64,000 nt of DNA from NCBI RefSeq assembly GCF_900114925.1, contig NZ_FOUR01000002.1, positions 496,001-560,000 of the forward strand, given 5' to 3'. The stretch's first letter is position 1. Every line of letters begins with the position of its first letter. The position numbers and the translations under genes are program-made. This DNA comes from Marinobacter pelagius. Lineage in GTDB: Bacteria > Pseudomonadota > Gammaproteobacteria > Pseudomonadales > Oleiphilaceae. This document shows positions 45,776 to 54,307 of the stretch, piece by piece. The notes beneath the pieces were generated by a model. It saw only the letters and a list, made by a program, of their open reading frames with translations, made no database searches and was not told the origin of the DNA.

Positions 45776-45811
45776 TCCACTTCTCCTGAAATTCAGTCCA
45801 ATAAGGGGCCA

Positions 45812-45924
45812 GGGGTCTGAAGCGGGCACAGGGGTCTGAAGAACACTTTCTTCTGACCCCAACTTCCGGCCTAACTCGGAGCCAAAGTCCAAAACGGGGT
45901 CAGAAGAAGGCTTTCTTCAGACCC
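45812..45924. repeat. REP-like hairpin pair with truncated extra arm
   Basis: A truncated left arm (45812-45823) precedes complete copies at 45831-45860 and 45896-45924, the latter with a decayed end (ACCCAA). Confidence 0.88.
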
Positions 45925-45944
45925 AACGTGCGACACAGACACCC

Positions 45945-46841
45945 CTAAAACAAACTCTCTCCCAAATCCGTCTGATGCGTCCGCAACCGCGGCACCCCGG
46001 CTCCGGTCAAAGTACTCATATCAACCGTCATATTGGTAGGCAGATTAATAAACACCCCCTGCCTGGCCTCAATCACATTCGCCCTGTCAGGACTCTGCCA
46101 TTTCACACTTTCCCGCTGGAAACCAATAAAAAAGTCATCGGTAAATCCGGTAACGCCCGAGCCATCATCGGCGCCAACAATCAGTGAACGCAGCTGAGAA
46201 AGAGGGGCACAGGTACCGCAGTTTCCGGTACCGTCATCGATACCAACCTGAGTAGCCCGTTTTTGGGTAGCCACATTGTCCGCCCCAAACAAAGTTGCCT
46301 GCTTCAAAGTCCCTGCGTCATCGATCATCAGACCAATATCGCCACTGAAGGAGGTGGTGTTTGAGGAAACAGACCCCCGGGCCTGCTTGAAGCCCATCCG
46401 AAAGCCGGACAACACTCCCTCAGCTCCCTCATTTGGATCCACCGCCAGCTCGATATAGGGATCATAAGCCTCGAAGGGAACGGCCTCACCGGCCGCGTAG
46501 GTCACACCGTCGTACTGGGCGCCGTCACCCTCCCGGGCAATATGGCCCAGCGCCACATCGCTAGCAGCAAAATCCGCCCCACCATCAATCTGGCCCACCA
46601 CGACATCATCAATATTGACCCTGGTCTCGATATCCATATTCAGGGTCATCCGCGTAAACTCATGCCCGGAGTCCGTGGTGCCCACCGGCAGGTTCTCAAT
46701 ATTCATAAAAGCCTGCCCTGTCACCTCACCCATCCTTTCCTCGGAAATGGGCTCAAGCTCCGCCTCGGCAACGGGCGCCACACCCAGGCAGAACATGGCA
46801 AGGGCAGCGTATCCATACGCTCGCTGTTTCATAGGTTGCAT
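45945..46841 (-). CDS. Secreted protein, DUF6160/FilA-like, function unknown
   Basis: This 298-residue protein has a signal peptide (cleavage probably after AEA near 27). Right after it comes ELEPISEERMGEVTGQAFMN, a motif seen at the N-terminus of a loose group of secreted beta-rich proteins of gammaproteobacteria (DUF6160/FilA type). The rest is Asp/Gly/Thr-rich and acidic, suggesting an exported surface or pilus-associated protein. An alternative start is the ATG at 46832; neither has a strong ribosome site. The family assignment is tentative. Confidence 0.65.
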   Translation of the reverse strand: MQPMKQRAYGYAALAMFCLGVAPVAEAELEPISEERMGEVTGQAFMNIENLPVGTTDSGHEFTRMTLNMDIETRVNIDDVVVGQIDGGADFAASDVALGHIAREGDGAQYDGVTYAAGEAVPFEAYDPYIELAVDPNEGAEGVLSGFRMGFKQARGSVSSNTTSFSGDIGLMIDDAGTLKQATLFGADNVATQKRATQVGIDDGTGNCGTCAPLSQLRSLIVGADDGSGVTGFTDDFFIGFQRESVKWQSPDRANVIEARQGVFINLPTNMTVDMSTLTGAGVPRLRTHQTDLGESLF

Positions 46842-47060
46842 CTCTGATTAATATTACAAGAGCCAGTTTCGACGCCCGACTCCACTGCCACCGCGGCTTA
46901 TTCTTCTTTTTACCAGCGATCGCAGGCGGCCACTTTGTGTTCTTTTTGATCAGCCACGAAGGCACTATAGCCGAGAAGCTGTGGGAGCTGGTGTGCGGTT
47001 ATTCACAATCGAAGGAAGGAAGTTCGGTGCAGGCATGGCACAGGGGTCTGATGTGGCACG
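46842..47060. other. Gene-free stretch
   Basis: I see no gene, hairpin or clear promoter in this interval beyond low-complexity T/C tracts. A truncated REP-like arm begins at 47043, just before the pair at 47061. Confidence 0.5.
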
Positions 47061-47155
47061 GGGGTCTGATGAAAACCTTCATCTGACCCCGATTTCAGCC
47101 CTAACTCCGAGCCAGAATCCAAGACGGGGTCAGAAGAAAGCGTTCTTCAGACCCC
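47061..47155. repeat. REP-like hairpin pair after the PEP-CTERM gene
   Basis: Inverted copies at 47061-47090 and 47126-47155; the linker has CCTAACTCCGAGCCAGAATC, close to the linkers at 45861 and 48112. Confidence 0.92.
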
Positions 47156-47168
47156 ACCTGCAAGCCAC

Positions 47169-47906
47169 TCAGCCCGAGGTCCGGCGCCGCACCAGCCCCA
47201 GAGCCAACAACCCAAGCGACAGCAAGCCGATAGTCCCAGGCTCAGGCACGCTGGCCACTGGCGGTTTCTCAGGCTCCGGCGGCGCCGAGTAGATCGCACC
47301 CACGGCATCAATATCGGCCCCGACAGTGCTACCGCCTTGACCGTCCTTATCCGGATCATCAATCAGCTGCACCGCATCGAACAGCAAAGAGCCTGCGGTG
47401 AACCCGCTAAAAATGGCGTCGATATCAAGGGAAGACGTCGAACCAGTCACAGATCCAACTTCGAAAAACCCATCACCATTGCTGTCATAACCTGACCCCA
47501 GGAGGTCCAGGGTATCCAACGTGGGGCGGATAGCCACAAAGGTGTCTTCGATATCCGGGCCTACCTCGAAGATGTGAAGGTCATAGGCATCGTCGCCGCT
47601 GTTGGTAAGCGCATTATCGGTAAACGCAAGCTCGATCAATCCCCCGCTGCCCAGGGAAACCGAGCCAACAGTACCGCTGTAATTCGGAGCTCCCAGCGCC
47701 TCGTCCGGATCCATGTAATTCGGATCGGTCGGCACAGCCTCATCACTGTGCGACGGATCATAATCAAGAACCTCATCGGCAAAGCTCACATCCCCATCCG
47801 GAAACGTAATCCCGTCATAGGTCACCGGCACCGCAAATACCCTGGCCGCAAACGCCAGCGCCAGAATGATCAAACCTGACTGCAACAATCGAACATATCC
47901 CTGCAT
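47169..47906 (-). CDS. PEP-CTERM exported protein
   Basis: This 245-residue protein has a signal peptide (LQSGLIILALAFAARVFA) and a C-terminal sorting tail: VPEPGT, a hydrophobic helix (IGLLSLGLLALGLV) and a basic end RRR. This tripartite tail is the target of the exosortase EpsH system, so the protein is exported and processed, typically in strains that make extracellular polysaccharide. The central region is Asp/Ser/Gly-rich and likely extracellular. No exosortase is in the window. Confidence 0.85.
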   Translation of the reverse strand: MQGYVRLLQSGLIILALAFAARVFAVPVTYDGITFPDGDVSFADEVLDYDPSHSDEAVPTDPNYMDPDEALGAPNYSGTVGSVSLGSGGLIELAFTDNALTNSGDDAYDLHIFEVGPDIEDTFVAIRPTLDTLDLLGSGYDSNGDGFFEVGSVTGSTSSLDIDAIFSGFTAGSLLFDAVQLIDDPDKDGQGGSTVGADIDAVGAIYSAPPEPEKPPVASVPEPGTIGLLSLGLLALGLVRRRTSG

Positions 47907-48081
47907 GGTGTTACTCCATAACTCCTTATGAATTAATAACGTGCAGGGGTACCAAGGCAGGAACCATTCCGGTTACCGGGAATAACGCTCATTACAGTAG
48001 CTTGCATCCGACCATGAACCCGCCCAGAACCTCATCCGTTAAAAATGTCGACGCAGGTAAAGGGGATCTGAGACCGGCACA

Positions 48082-48176
48082 GGGGTCTGAAGAAAACCTT
48101 CTTCTGACCCCAATTTCGGGCCGAACTCAGAGCCAGGTTCCAAAACGGGGTCAGAAGAAAGCGTTCTTCAGACCCC
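48082..48176. repeat. REP-like hairpin pair upstream of the HipB-like gene
   Basis: Inverted copies at 48082-48111 and 48147-48176. The 47907-48081 stretch before them shows no gene. Confidence 0.92.
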
Positions 48177-48216
48177 AGGTGCCAATCCTCATCCCAACCA
48201 GAGGATAAACTTGCCC

Positions 48217-48264
48217 TTATCCCCTACAAGGTATATCTTTGAAATTATCCTCCAAAGGGTATAA
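48217..48264 (+). promoter_or_regulatory. Two HipB-type operators
   Basis: TTATCCCCTACAAGGTATA (48217-48235) and TTATCCTCCAAAGGGTATAA (48245-48264) are inverted repeats of the TATCC...GGATA kind known from hipBA autoregulation. The second overlaps the start region of the gene it should control. Confidence 0.65.
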
Positions 48265-48266
48265 CC

Positions 48267-48515
48267 ATGAAAATCACCGCACCAGAACAACTAGCTCAGG
48301 CACTCAAAAACGCCCGAAAGGAACTTGGCCTGACCCAACAAGCAGCAGCCAATCTGGTTGGCATCAAACAGGCCACCGTATCAACGCTCGAAAACAATCC
48401 GAGAGGCAGTCGCCTTAACACGTTCTTCAAACTGCTTGCTGCGCTTAACCTTGAGCTAAAGCTGGCTGAGCGAGGTTCTTTTGAGGAGGAATCTGGTTGG
48501 GATCAGGAGTGGTGA
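48267..48515 (+). CDS. hipB: HipB-like antitoxin, XRE family, no adjacent hipA
   Basis: This 82-residue helix-turn-helix protein (LTQQAAANLVGIKQATVSTLENNPRGSRLN, about residues 22-51) resembles E. coli HipB along its length, including the C-terminal Trp (QEW). It should bind the two operators directly upstream. In hipBA operons hipA follows immediately; here the next gene is convergent, so the toxin gene is missing or elsewhere. The family call is good; calling it an antitoxin rests on resemblance only. Confidence 0.75.
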   Translation: MKITAPEQLAQALKNARKELGLTQQAAANLVGIKQATVSTLENNPRGSRLNTFFKLLAALNLELKLAERGSFEEESGWDQEW

Positions 48516-48529
48516 GCCGTAGGCAGAGA

Positions 48530-49522
48530 TCATTTCAAAAGCACAAAATGCTCAATTAAACGAATCATCAGTGTTTTCTGATCCGGAAGGCTTTCCGCCA
48601 CCAGCAGAGCCAATGCCACCAGGGTGTTGTCATTAATCAGTTGCTCCACTGGCCTTCCAAGTAACGTTTCGTTACGGCGCAGATACCACAAAAACAAAAA
48701 CGAGCCGCATCGTTTGTTGCCGTCCGCCAAAGGGTGATTCTTGATCACAAAGTAAAGCAAGTGTGCGGCCCGGCTGGCCACATTCGGATAAAACAGATCA
48801 TCCCCAAAACCCTGCTCTATGGTTGCAAGGGCAGAGGCTAAACCATCACCCCGCAACTGGCCAAACAGCTCTGAGGCTTCGCCTTTGGCCATCAGAGCTT
48901 GTTTGAGCTCACTAATGGCTTTTAATGCCTCATCCAGATCCAATTGCTGCATGTCCGGTTGATTGATGCCAATTTCACTCAGCTGCTGCTCATCATAGCC
49001 CTGCAACAAACTCCAGGACCGAGCATAATCGCTGATGACCCGGGCGACCGCTTCGCCTTCATTGGACACCAGACCCTGATTAGTCAGGGTGCGGCTCAGC
49101 AGGTTAACAGCCTGCTCGAACTCAATGCCTCGCTCAGCCAACCGACGCTGGTTGAGAGTATGCCCCTTAATTAAATGGTCCTTCAGAACTTGAGTCGCCC
49201 ACTGGCGAAATTGGGTTGCGCGTTTGGAACTGACTCGATAACCCACGGAAATAATGGCATCCAGATTGTAATGCTTGATACGACGTCGAACCTTGCGATT
49301 GCCCTCCTGGCGAACTACCGAGAAATCCTCGGTAGTTCGATCTTCCTCAAGCTCGCCTTCTGCATACACATTCTTCAGGTGTAAACCGACGTTATCCGTG
49401 GAGGTTTCAAATAGGGAAGACATCTGGCTTTGACTTAACCAGACTGTCTCCTGATCCAGCGCCACTTCAAGTTGTGCCTGGCCATCTGCGGACGTGAAAA
49501 TTCTTACCTGCTGTTCAGCCAT
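48530..49522 (-). CDS. RhuM-family protein fused to a Fic/Doc domain
   Basis: This 330-residue protein has an N-terminal RhuM-like part (VWLSQSQMSSLFETSTDNVGLHLKNVY, RRRIKHYNLDAIISVGYRVSSKRATQFRQWA, about residues 26-112) and a C-terminal Fic/Doc domain with HPLADGNKRCG (about 255-265), near the Fic consensus HPFxxGNGR. Fic domains transfer AMP or phosphate to proteins. Proteins of this build often lie in mobile or defence-rich regions. The ATG at 49522 is preceded by a purine-rich GGGGGAAAACGG. It sits convergent to the HipB gene. Confidence 0.85.
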   Translation of the reverse strand: MAEQQVRIFTSADGQAQLEVALDQETVWLSQSQMSSLFETSTDNVGLHLKNVYAEGELEEDRTTEDFSVVRQEGNRKVRRRIKHYNLDAIISVGYRVSSKRATQFRQWATQVLKDHLIKGHTLNQRRLAERGIEFEQAVNLLSRTLTNQGLVSNEGEAVARVISDYARSWSLLQGYDEQQLSEIGINQPDMQQLDLDEALKAISELKQALMAKGEASELFGQLRGDGLASALATIEQGFGDDLFYPNVASRAAHLLYFVIKNHPLADGNKRCGSFLFLWYLRRNETLLGRPVEQLINDNTLVALALLVAESLPDQKTLMIRLIEHFVLLK

Positions 49523-49664
49523 TCCGTTTTCCCCCATACCCAATTATTCAACCTCTTCCAGCTTGCCCAGTGCTTTTCAACATTTCACGCAGCTCAGCCC
49601 TCCGAGGTAACGACTTTATTACGGACCCACAGTTCACGCCAAACCCTTAGTCAAATTCCAAGAC

Positions 49665-49694
49665 GGGGTCAGAAGAAAGCTTTCTTCAGACCCC
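49665..49694. repeat. REP-like hairpin upstream of the RAYT gene
   Basis: One A-type copy, 97 bases before the transposase start. With the pair after its stop it brackets the gene. Confidence 0.92.
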
Positions 49695-49790
49695 AATTAT
49701 CCAGCCCGTGATCCAGTTCACGGCCGGCTCCCCAATAACCCCCTAAAGTCCCGCACCAAATTAACCCAGCAGTCACAAGGATGTGATGAA

Positions 49791-50438
49791 ATGCCCCGCA
49801 CCCAACGCTTCTGCCCCGCCGGCATCCCGCAACACATCGTCCAACGCGGCAACAACCGCCAGGTCATTTTCCGCGGACACAGCGATCAGGCCTTCTATAC
49901 AAATCTCATGAAAAACTACGCCGAAGAACACGGCGTTTCCCTGCATGCCTGGGTATTAATGGATAACCACGTTCATTTCCTCGCCACACCGGAAACGGAT
50001 AAAAGCATTTCATTATTCATGCAGGCCATCGGGCGGCGATATGTCCGCTATTTCAACCGGCGATATGACCGAACTGGCAGTTTATGGGAAGGCCGGTTTC
50101 GATCCTGCCTGGTGGATTCAGAAAACTACCTGCTCACCTGCCAGCGCTATATTGAGTTGAACCCAGTCAATGCGGGCATGGTGAATAATCCGGAAGATCA
50201 CTGGTGGTCCAGTTACCAATGTCACGGGCTGGGTAAAAACAGCGACATGCATCAACCGCACCCGCTTTATATGGAGCTGGATAAGAACCCGAGAGAACGA
50301 CTCCGCCAATACCGGCAATTATTTGCCCGGCCGATGGAAGAAAAAACGAAAGAATTAATGCGGAGAACGGTAAATGGTGGGAAGGTTTTGGGGTCGGCGG
50401 GGTTTAAGAAAGAGGTTGCTCGGAAATATGGAATTTAG
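49791..50438 (+). mobile_element. REP-associated tyrosine transposase (RAYT)
   Basis: This 215-residue Y1/HUH transposase of the TnpA-REP (RAYT) branch has the metal-binding His-x-His at MDNHVHFL (residues 60-62), and a catalytic-Tyr helix in AIGRRYVRYFNRRYDRTGSLWEGRFRS (about 79-105; Tyr-84 or 87 are the candidates). RYIELNPVNAGMV follows. Members of this group move or copy REP hairpins rather than a full insertion sequence. REP-like copies lie 97 bases upstream and 28 bases downstream, and about fifty more are spread over 45 kb. It carries no terminal inverted repeats of its own that I can see. Confidence 0.93.
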
Positions 50439-50465
50439 ACTTAACTAAAGGGTTTGGTTTAAGAC

Positions 50466-50560
50466 GGGGTCAGGTGAAAGCTTTCATCTGACCCCATCTT
50501 CATATCTGACTCGGAGTTCTGATCTAACTTGGGGTCAGAAGAAGGCTTTCTTCAGACCCC
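50466..50560. repeat. REP-like hairpin pair downstream of the RAYT gene
   Basis: Copies at 50466-50495 (with a CAGGTG variant arm) and 50531-50560. The second lies 12 bases from the mvaT stop. Confidence 0.92.
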
Positions 50561-50571
50561 TTTCTTTAAAA

Positions 50572-50940
50572 TCAATCCTGCTGCCAGCTCTGAACAGCTT
50601 CTTTACCATACTTCTCCCGCCACTCATTCAGAGTCTTGTGGTTACCCCCACGGGTTTTAACCACTTCACCGGTATGCGGGTTCTTGTAGGTTTTCATCGG
50701 GCGCTTCGGGCGGCTGCCAGCGGCGGCTTCGGCTTTGGTGCCGGCGATGGAAGGATCAATGGCAGCAAGAATCTGAAGTACATCCTTCGGAGACTTGTCA
50801 TACTCCTTCATCAAATCGCGAACCTTGTTTTCAAAGTCCAGCTCCTTTTTCAGGGCCTGGTCTTTTTCGAGCTTCTCCAGCTCGGCCGCAAGCTTCTCCA
50901 TAAGCTGTTTTTTCTGGTAGTAATCGTTAATCTTTGCCAT
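50572..50940 (-). CDS. mvaT: MvaT/MvaU-type nucleoid protein (H-NS family)
   Basis: This 122-residue protein has an N-terminal coiled-coil oligomerisation region (LMEKLAAELEKLEKDQALKKELDFENKVRDLM) and a DNA-binding end MKTYKNPHTGEVVKTRGGNHKTLNEWREKYG, the hallmark of the Pseudomonas MvaT/MvaU proteins. These bind AT-rich, often foreign, DNA and silence it. It lies at the edge of the accessory block (44.7-51 kb). The AT-rich stretch upstream (50941-51060) may carry its own binding sites. Confidence 0.92.
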   Translation of the reverse strand: MAKINDYYQKKQLMEKLAAELEKLEKDQALKKELDFENKVRDLMKEYDKSPKDVLQILAAIDPSIAGTKAEAAAGSRPKRPMKTYKNPHTGEVVKTRGGNHKTLNEWREKYGKEAVQSWQQD

Positions 50941-51060
50941 GAAATTAAAAACCTTATTTGAAGAAGGGTTTTAAAAAAGGAGGTGACCAGAAGTCGCCAA
51001 CAATAATAGACAAATAAATTTCTATTGGCAAAAAGATTTGTTTAAAAAACCGTAAAATAA

Positions 51061-51086
51061 AAAAAGCCGCCAAGTGGCGGCTTTTC
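51061..51086 (-). terminator. Terminator behind the nucleotide-sugar dehydrogenase
   Basis: The stem AAGCCGCCA/TGGCGGCTT is flanked by A and T runs, 20 bases past the stop codon on the minus strand. It marks the end of the polysaccharide gene block. Confidence 0.85.
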
Positions 51087-51106
51087 AGAATATAACGATG
51101 CAAAAA

Positions 51107-52369
51107 TCAGAGTCTGAGGTCGGCCTCCCCCATCGGCAAAACACCTTTCAAATCGAAAAGCACACCATCTCCCTTCATATATTGGCGCAGTTCAGAGCTG
51201 GCCTTTTTTGCATATTCCCGATGAGGCACGGCCAGGAAAACAGCGTCGTATTCAGACTGCGCCGGCTTTTCAATTAAAGAAATGCCATATTCATGCTGGG
51301 CTTCTTCGTTATCTGCCCAACAGTCGGTAACGTCCACCTGGCAACCAAAATCTTCCAATTCGCGAATCACATCAATCACTCGAGTATTTCGCAAATCAGG
51401 ACAGTTCTCTTTAAAAGTCAGACCCATCACCAATACTTTGGAATCGGCAATGGTGTGGCCCTTCTTGATCATCGCCTTGACCAATTCAGCCGCCGCATAA
51501 GGCCCCATATTATCGTTCACCCGACGACCGGCCAGAATAATCTCGGGATGATAACCAATGGCCTGAGCCTTATGGGTCAGATAATACGGATCCACACCAA
51601 TACAATGGCCACCAACCAGGCCCGGCTTGAACGGCAGGAAATTCCACTTGGTCCCTGCAGCGGCCAACACCTCATGGGTATCGATCTTCATCCTGGAGAA
51701 GATCATGGAGAGCTCATTCATCAGCGCAATGTTCAGATCCCGCTGGGTGTTCTCGATCACCTTCGCCGCTTCCGCCACCTTGATGGAGCTGGCCTTGTGG
51801 GTACCGGCGGTAATGACATCCGCATACAGGGCATCCACCTCGTCGGCGATTTCCGGCGTGGAGCCTGAGGTCACCTTCATGATGGAAGTCACCCGGTGCT
51901 CCTTGTCACCCGGATTGATCCGCTCCGGACTGTAGCCGGCGAAGAAATCCTCATTGAACTTGAGACCGGAGACCTTCTCCAGCACCGGCACACAGACTTC
52001 CTCCGTCGCGCCCGGGAACACCGTGGATTCATAGATCACGATGTCGCCACGCTTGAGCACCTTGCCCACGCTCTCGCTGGACTTGATCAGCGGCGTCAAA
52101 TCCGGCGACTTGTACTCATCAATCGGCGTCGGCACCGTCACGATGAAAATCTGGCAATCGGCAATGTCAGCCAGCTGATCGGTAAAGGACAACCCACTGG
52201 CTGCCGCCAGCTCCTCCCGGGACACCTCCCGGGTGAAATCCACGCCATCCTTCAGCTCGGCAATGCGCTTGCTGTTGATATCAAAGCCCACGACCTCACG
52301 CTTCTCACCAAACGCAGCCGCCAGCGGCAAGCCTACGTAGCCCAGGCCGATTACCGCGATTTTTTTCAT
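51107..52369 (-). CDS. UDP-N-acetylglucosamine 6-dehydrogenase type (TviB/WbpA/WbpO)
   Basis: This 420-residue UDP-sugar dehydrogenase begins [20 protein letters not shown] (NAD motif). It has [17 protein letters not shown] (about 115-131), [11 protein letters not shown] (about 163) and [20 protein letters not shown] (about 262-281) with the catalytic Cys. The [12 protein letters not shown] form is typical of UDP-GlcNAc/GalNAc dehydrogenases. It would make a uronic acid for a surface polysaccharide. The start at 52369 follows AGGAGG; a longer frame runs into repeats. Confidence 0.9.
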   Translation of the reverse strand: MKKIAVIGLGYVGLPLAAAFGEKREVVGFDINSKRIAELKDGVDFTREVSREELAAASGLSFTDQLADIADCQIFIVTVPTPIDEYKSPDLTPLIKSSESVGKVLKRGDIVIYESTVFPGATEEVCVPVLEKVSGLKFNEDFFAGYSPERINPGDKEHRVTSIMKVTSGSTPEIADEVDALYADVITAGTHKASSIKVAEAAKVIENTQRDLNIALMNELSMIFSRMKIDTHEVLAAAGTKWNFLPFKPGLVGGHCIGVDPYYLTHKAQAIGYHPEIILAGRRVNDNMGPYAAAELVKAMIKKGHTIADSKVLVMGLTFKENCPDLRNTRVIDVIRELEDFGCQVDVTDCWADNEEAQHEYGISLIEKPAQSEYDAVFLAVPHREYAKKASSELRQYMKGDGVLFDLKGVLPMGEADLRL

Positions 52370-52421
52370 TTTTCCTCCTGATAATAACGCACAGTGCTCT
52401 TGGCACAGGAATCTTGGCACA

Positions 52422-52659
52422 GGGGTCTGATGAACTTGTTCATCTGACCCCATCTTCAAATCAAACTCGGGGTCAGAAGAAGGCTTTCTTCAGACCCCAG
52501 GGGGGGAACAGCACAGGGGTCTGATGAACTTCGTTCATCTGACCCCAACTTGGAATTAAGCTCGGGGTCAGAAGAAAGTTTTCTTCAGACCCCTGGGGCT
52601 CACCTACCCCCCGCTTTCAAATCGAACTTGGGGTCAGAAGAAGATTTTCTTCAGACCCC
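52422..52659. repeat. REP-like hairpins, five copies between pseI and the dehydrogenase gene
   Basis: Copies at 52422-52451, 52469-52498, 52516-52546, 52564-52593 and 52630-52659 form the largest cluster in the window. It lies between two same-strand genes and so separates them into different transcripts if it blocks transcription. Confidence 0.92.
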
Positions 52660-52679
52660 TGGGGTGGGGCACCCAACCT

Positions 52680-53741
52680 CTAGAATTCCCACCCTTCGAT
52701 AACATCAGCCTTCACCGGCGTATTCTTCCGAACATCCCGATTAACTCTTTTCCCAATCACATCATCCATAAACTTTGGCGCCAGCCCAAAACCCGGGCGC
52801 ACGCTTCTGACAGCCTCCGCGCCGATAACGGCTCCGGCCTCCAGGTCCTCGACAAAATACAACGAGCGACGAAACTGGGCATTACCCTGCTCACTGGACT
52901 TGCGCCCATAATCCACGTTGCCCAAGGCCTTCCAGGCGGTTTTGCTGTCCAGGCACAATGCGGCAAGATCGGCGGGTTCCAGAGAGAAGCTGTCATCGGG
53001 ACCACCGCCGTTGCGGTCCAGAGTAAAGTGCTTTTCGATAATCGAAGCGCCCAAAACTACGCTGGCAATCGCAGTGGTGTTGTCCAAGGTGTGGTCTGAC
53101 AACCCCGTCACCAGGCCAAAGCGCTCAATCATGTCGCCGATGGTACGGAGGTTATAGTCCTCTGCCGGCGCGGGGTAACCACTTACACAATGTAGGATAG
53201 CCAATTCCCTACAGCCTCCGTCCCTGGCCGCGGCGATGGCCTCTTCGATTTCCTCCGCATCAGCCATGCCAGTGGAAATGATCATCGGTTTGCCCGTAGA
53301 CGCCACATAACGAATCAAGGGCAAATCGACCGCCTCAAACGACGCAATTTTGTAGGCCGGAGCATTCAAATCCTCCAGCAGGTCCACTGCAGTGGCGTCG
53401 AAAGGCGAGCTGAAAACCGGAATGCCCACCTTCCTCGCATGTTCGAACAGCGGCTTGTGCCACTCCCAGGGCATGTGGGCTTCTTCATAGAGCTCATACA
53501 GTGTTCGTCCGTCCCACAAGCCGCCTTTGAGCTTGAATTCATCTGCATCGGAGTCCAGCGTAATAGTGTCTGGACGGTATGTCTGCAGCTTGACCGCGTC
53601 CGCGCCCGACTTCGCGGCTTGCTCGATAATCTTCAGTGCCGTTTCCAGCTTGCCATTATGGTTAGCAGAGAGCTCGGCAATGATATAGGGAGGATGGCTC
53701 TGGCCGATCTTTCTGCCGGCAATTACTATTTCAGGTGTCAT
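52680..53741 (-). CDS. pseI: Pseudaminic acid synthase
   Basis: This 353-residue NeuB-family synthase condenses 2,4-diacetamido-2,4,6-trideoxy-altrose with phosphoenolpyruvate. It shows AELSANHNGKLETALKII (about 22-39), VKLQTYRPDTIT, the Mn-site His in EKHFTLDR (about 240) and a C-terminal antifreeze-like (SAF) domain (SVRPGFGLAPKFMDDVIGKR). The LWDGRTLYELYEEAHMPWEWH stretch is typical of PseI rather than NeuB. It follows pseH by two bases. The same block encodes pseB, C, G and H. Confidence 0.95.
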   Translation of the reverse strand: MTPEIVIAGRKIGQSHPPYIIAELSANHNGKLETALKIIEQAAKSGADAVKLQTYRPDTITLDSDADEFKLKGGLWDGRTLYELYEEAHMPWEWHKPLFEHARKVGIPVFSSPFDATAVDLLEDLNAPAYKIASFEAVDLPLIRYVASTGKPMIISTGMADAEEIEEAIAAARDGGCRELAILHCVSGYPAPAEDYNLRTIGDMIERFGLVTGLSDHTLDNTTAIASVVLGASIIEKHFTLDRNGGGPDDSFSLEPADLAALCLDSKTAWKALGNVDYGRKSSEQGNAQFRRSLYFVEDLEAGAVIGAEAVRSVRPGFGLAPKFMDDVIGKRVNRDVRKNTPVKADVIEGWEF

Positions 53742-53743
53742 AT

Positions 53744-54307
53744 CTAGCCCTTGGAAAGCCTTGTCAGTTTGGCAATCATTTCATCACGAGCGTCTGCCCA
53801 CTCCCTGCATAACAGCCCCAAGCGGTATACATCGATGAACTCGTCGCCGCGTTTGTGCTGATCTCGCAGAACACCTTCAACCTGGAAACCGAATTTTTCA
53901 TGGAGCCTTATGACGGACGTATTGAAGGCCAGAACTTCACAGCTCAGCTTGTGGAGCCCCAACTCCCCAAACGCATAATCAAGAGCAAGCACTTCCATAC
54001 GGCTGCCGCTACCCTTCGGAGCCTCAGGCGATGCATAAAATGCCCAAGAGGCGTTCTGATTTCCTCGGTCAATTCCGGTGAAGCCGACGATGCCCGCGGG
54101 TCTTCCCTCATATTCGTACATAAAATAGCGGTGGCGAGGAGAATCCTTAGTAGTTGCCCACCAGGCAAGATGCTCTTCAAGCCCAATTTCATGGGTCGTG
54201 TACATGTTCTGCCTGACCGAAGGCTCGTTACGCCACGAGAGCATCAACTCTAATTCACTATCCCGGATCGGCCTGAGTGATCCGAACTGCAATGTTGAAT
54301 ACATCAA
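53744..54307 (-). CDS. pseH: UDP-4-amino-4,6-dideoxy-N-acetyl-altrosamine N-acetyltransferase
   Basis: This 187-residue GNAT acetyltransferase of the RimJ/PseH type has SWRNEPSVRQNMYTTHEIGL (about 24-43), RPAGIVGFTGID and a C-terminal LHEKFGFQVEGVLRDQH with the acetyl-CoA groove. It acetylates the 4-amino group made by PseC. It overlaps pseG by 4 bases and precedes pseI by two. The start could be the first or second Met. Confidence 0.9.
   Translation of the reverse strand: MMYSTLQFGSLRPIRDSELELMLSWRNEPSVRQNMYTTHEIGLEEHLAWWATTKDSPRHRYFMYEYEGRPAGIVGFTGIDRGNQNASWAFYASPEAPKGSGSRMEVLALDYAFGELGLHKLSCEVLAFNTSVIRLHEKFGFQVEGVLRDQHKRGDEFIDVYRLGLLCREWADARDEMIAKLTRLSKG

Noticed and set aside
49791..50438. 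RAYT gene as part of a complete IS200/IS605 element
   Set aside because: No TnpB partner or terminal IS ends are seen; protein motifs and neighbouring REP hairpins fit the single-copy RAYT class.
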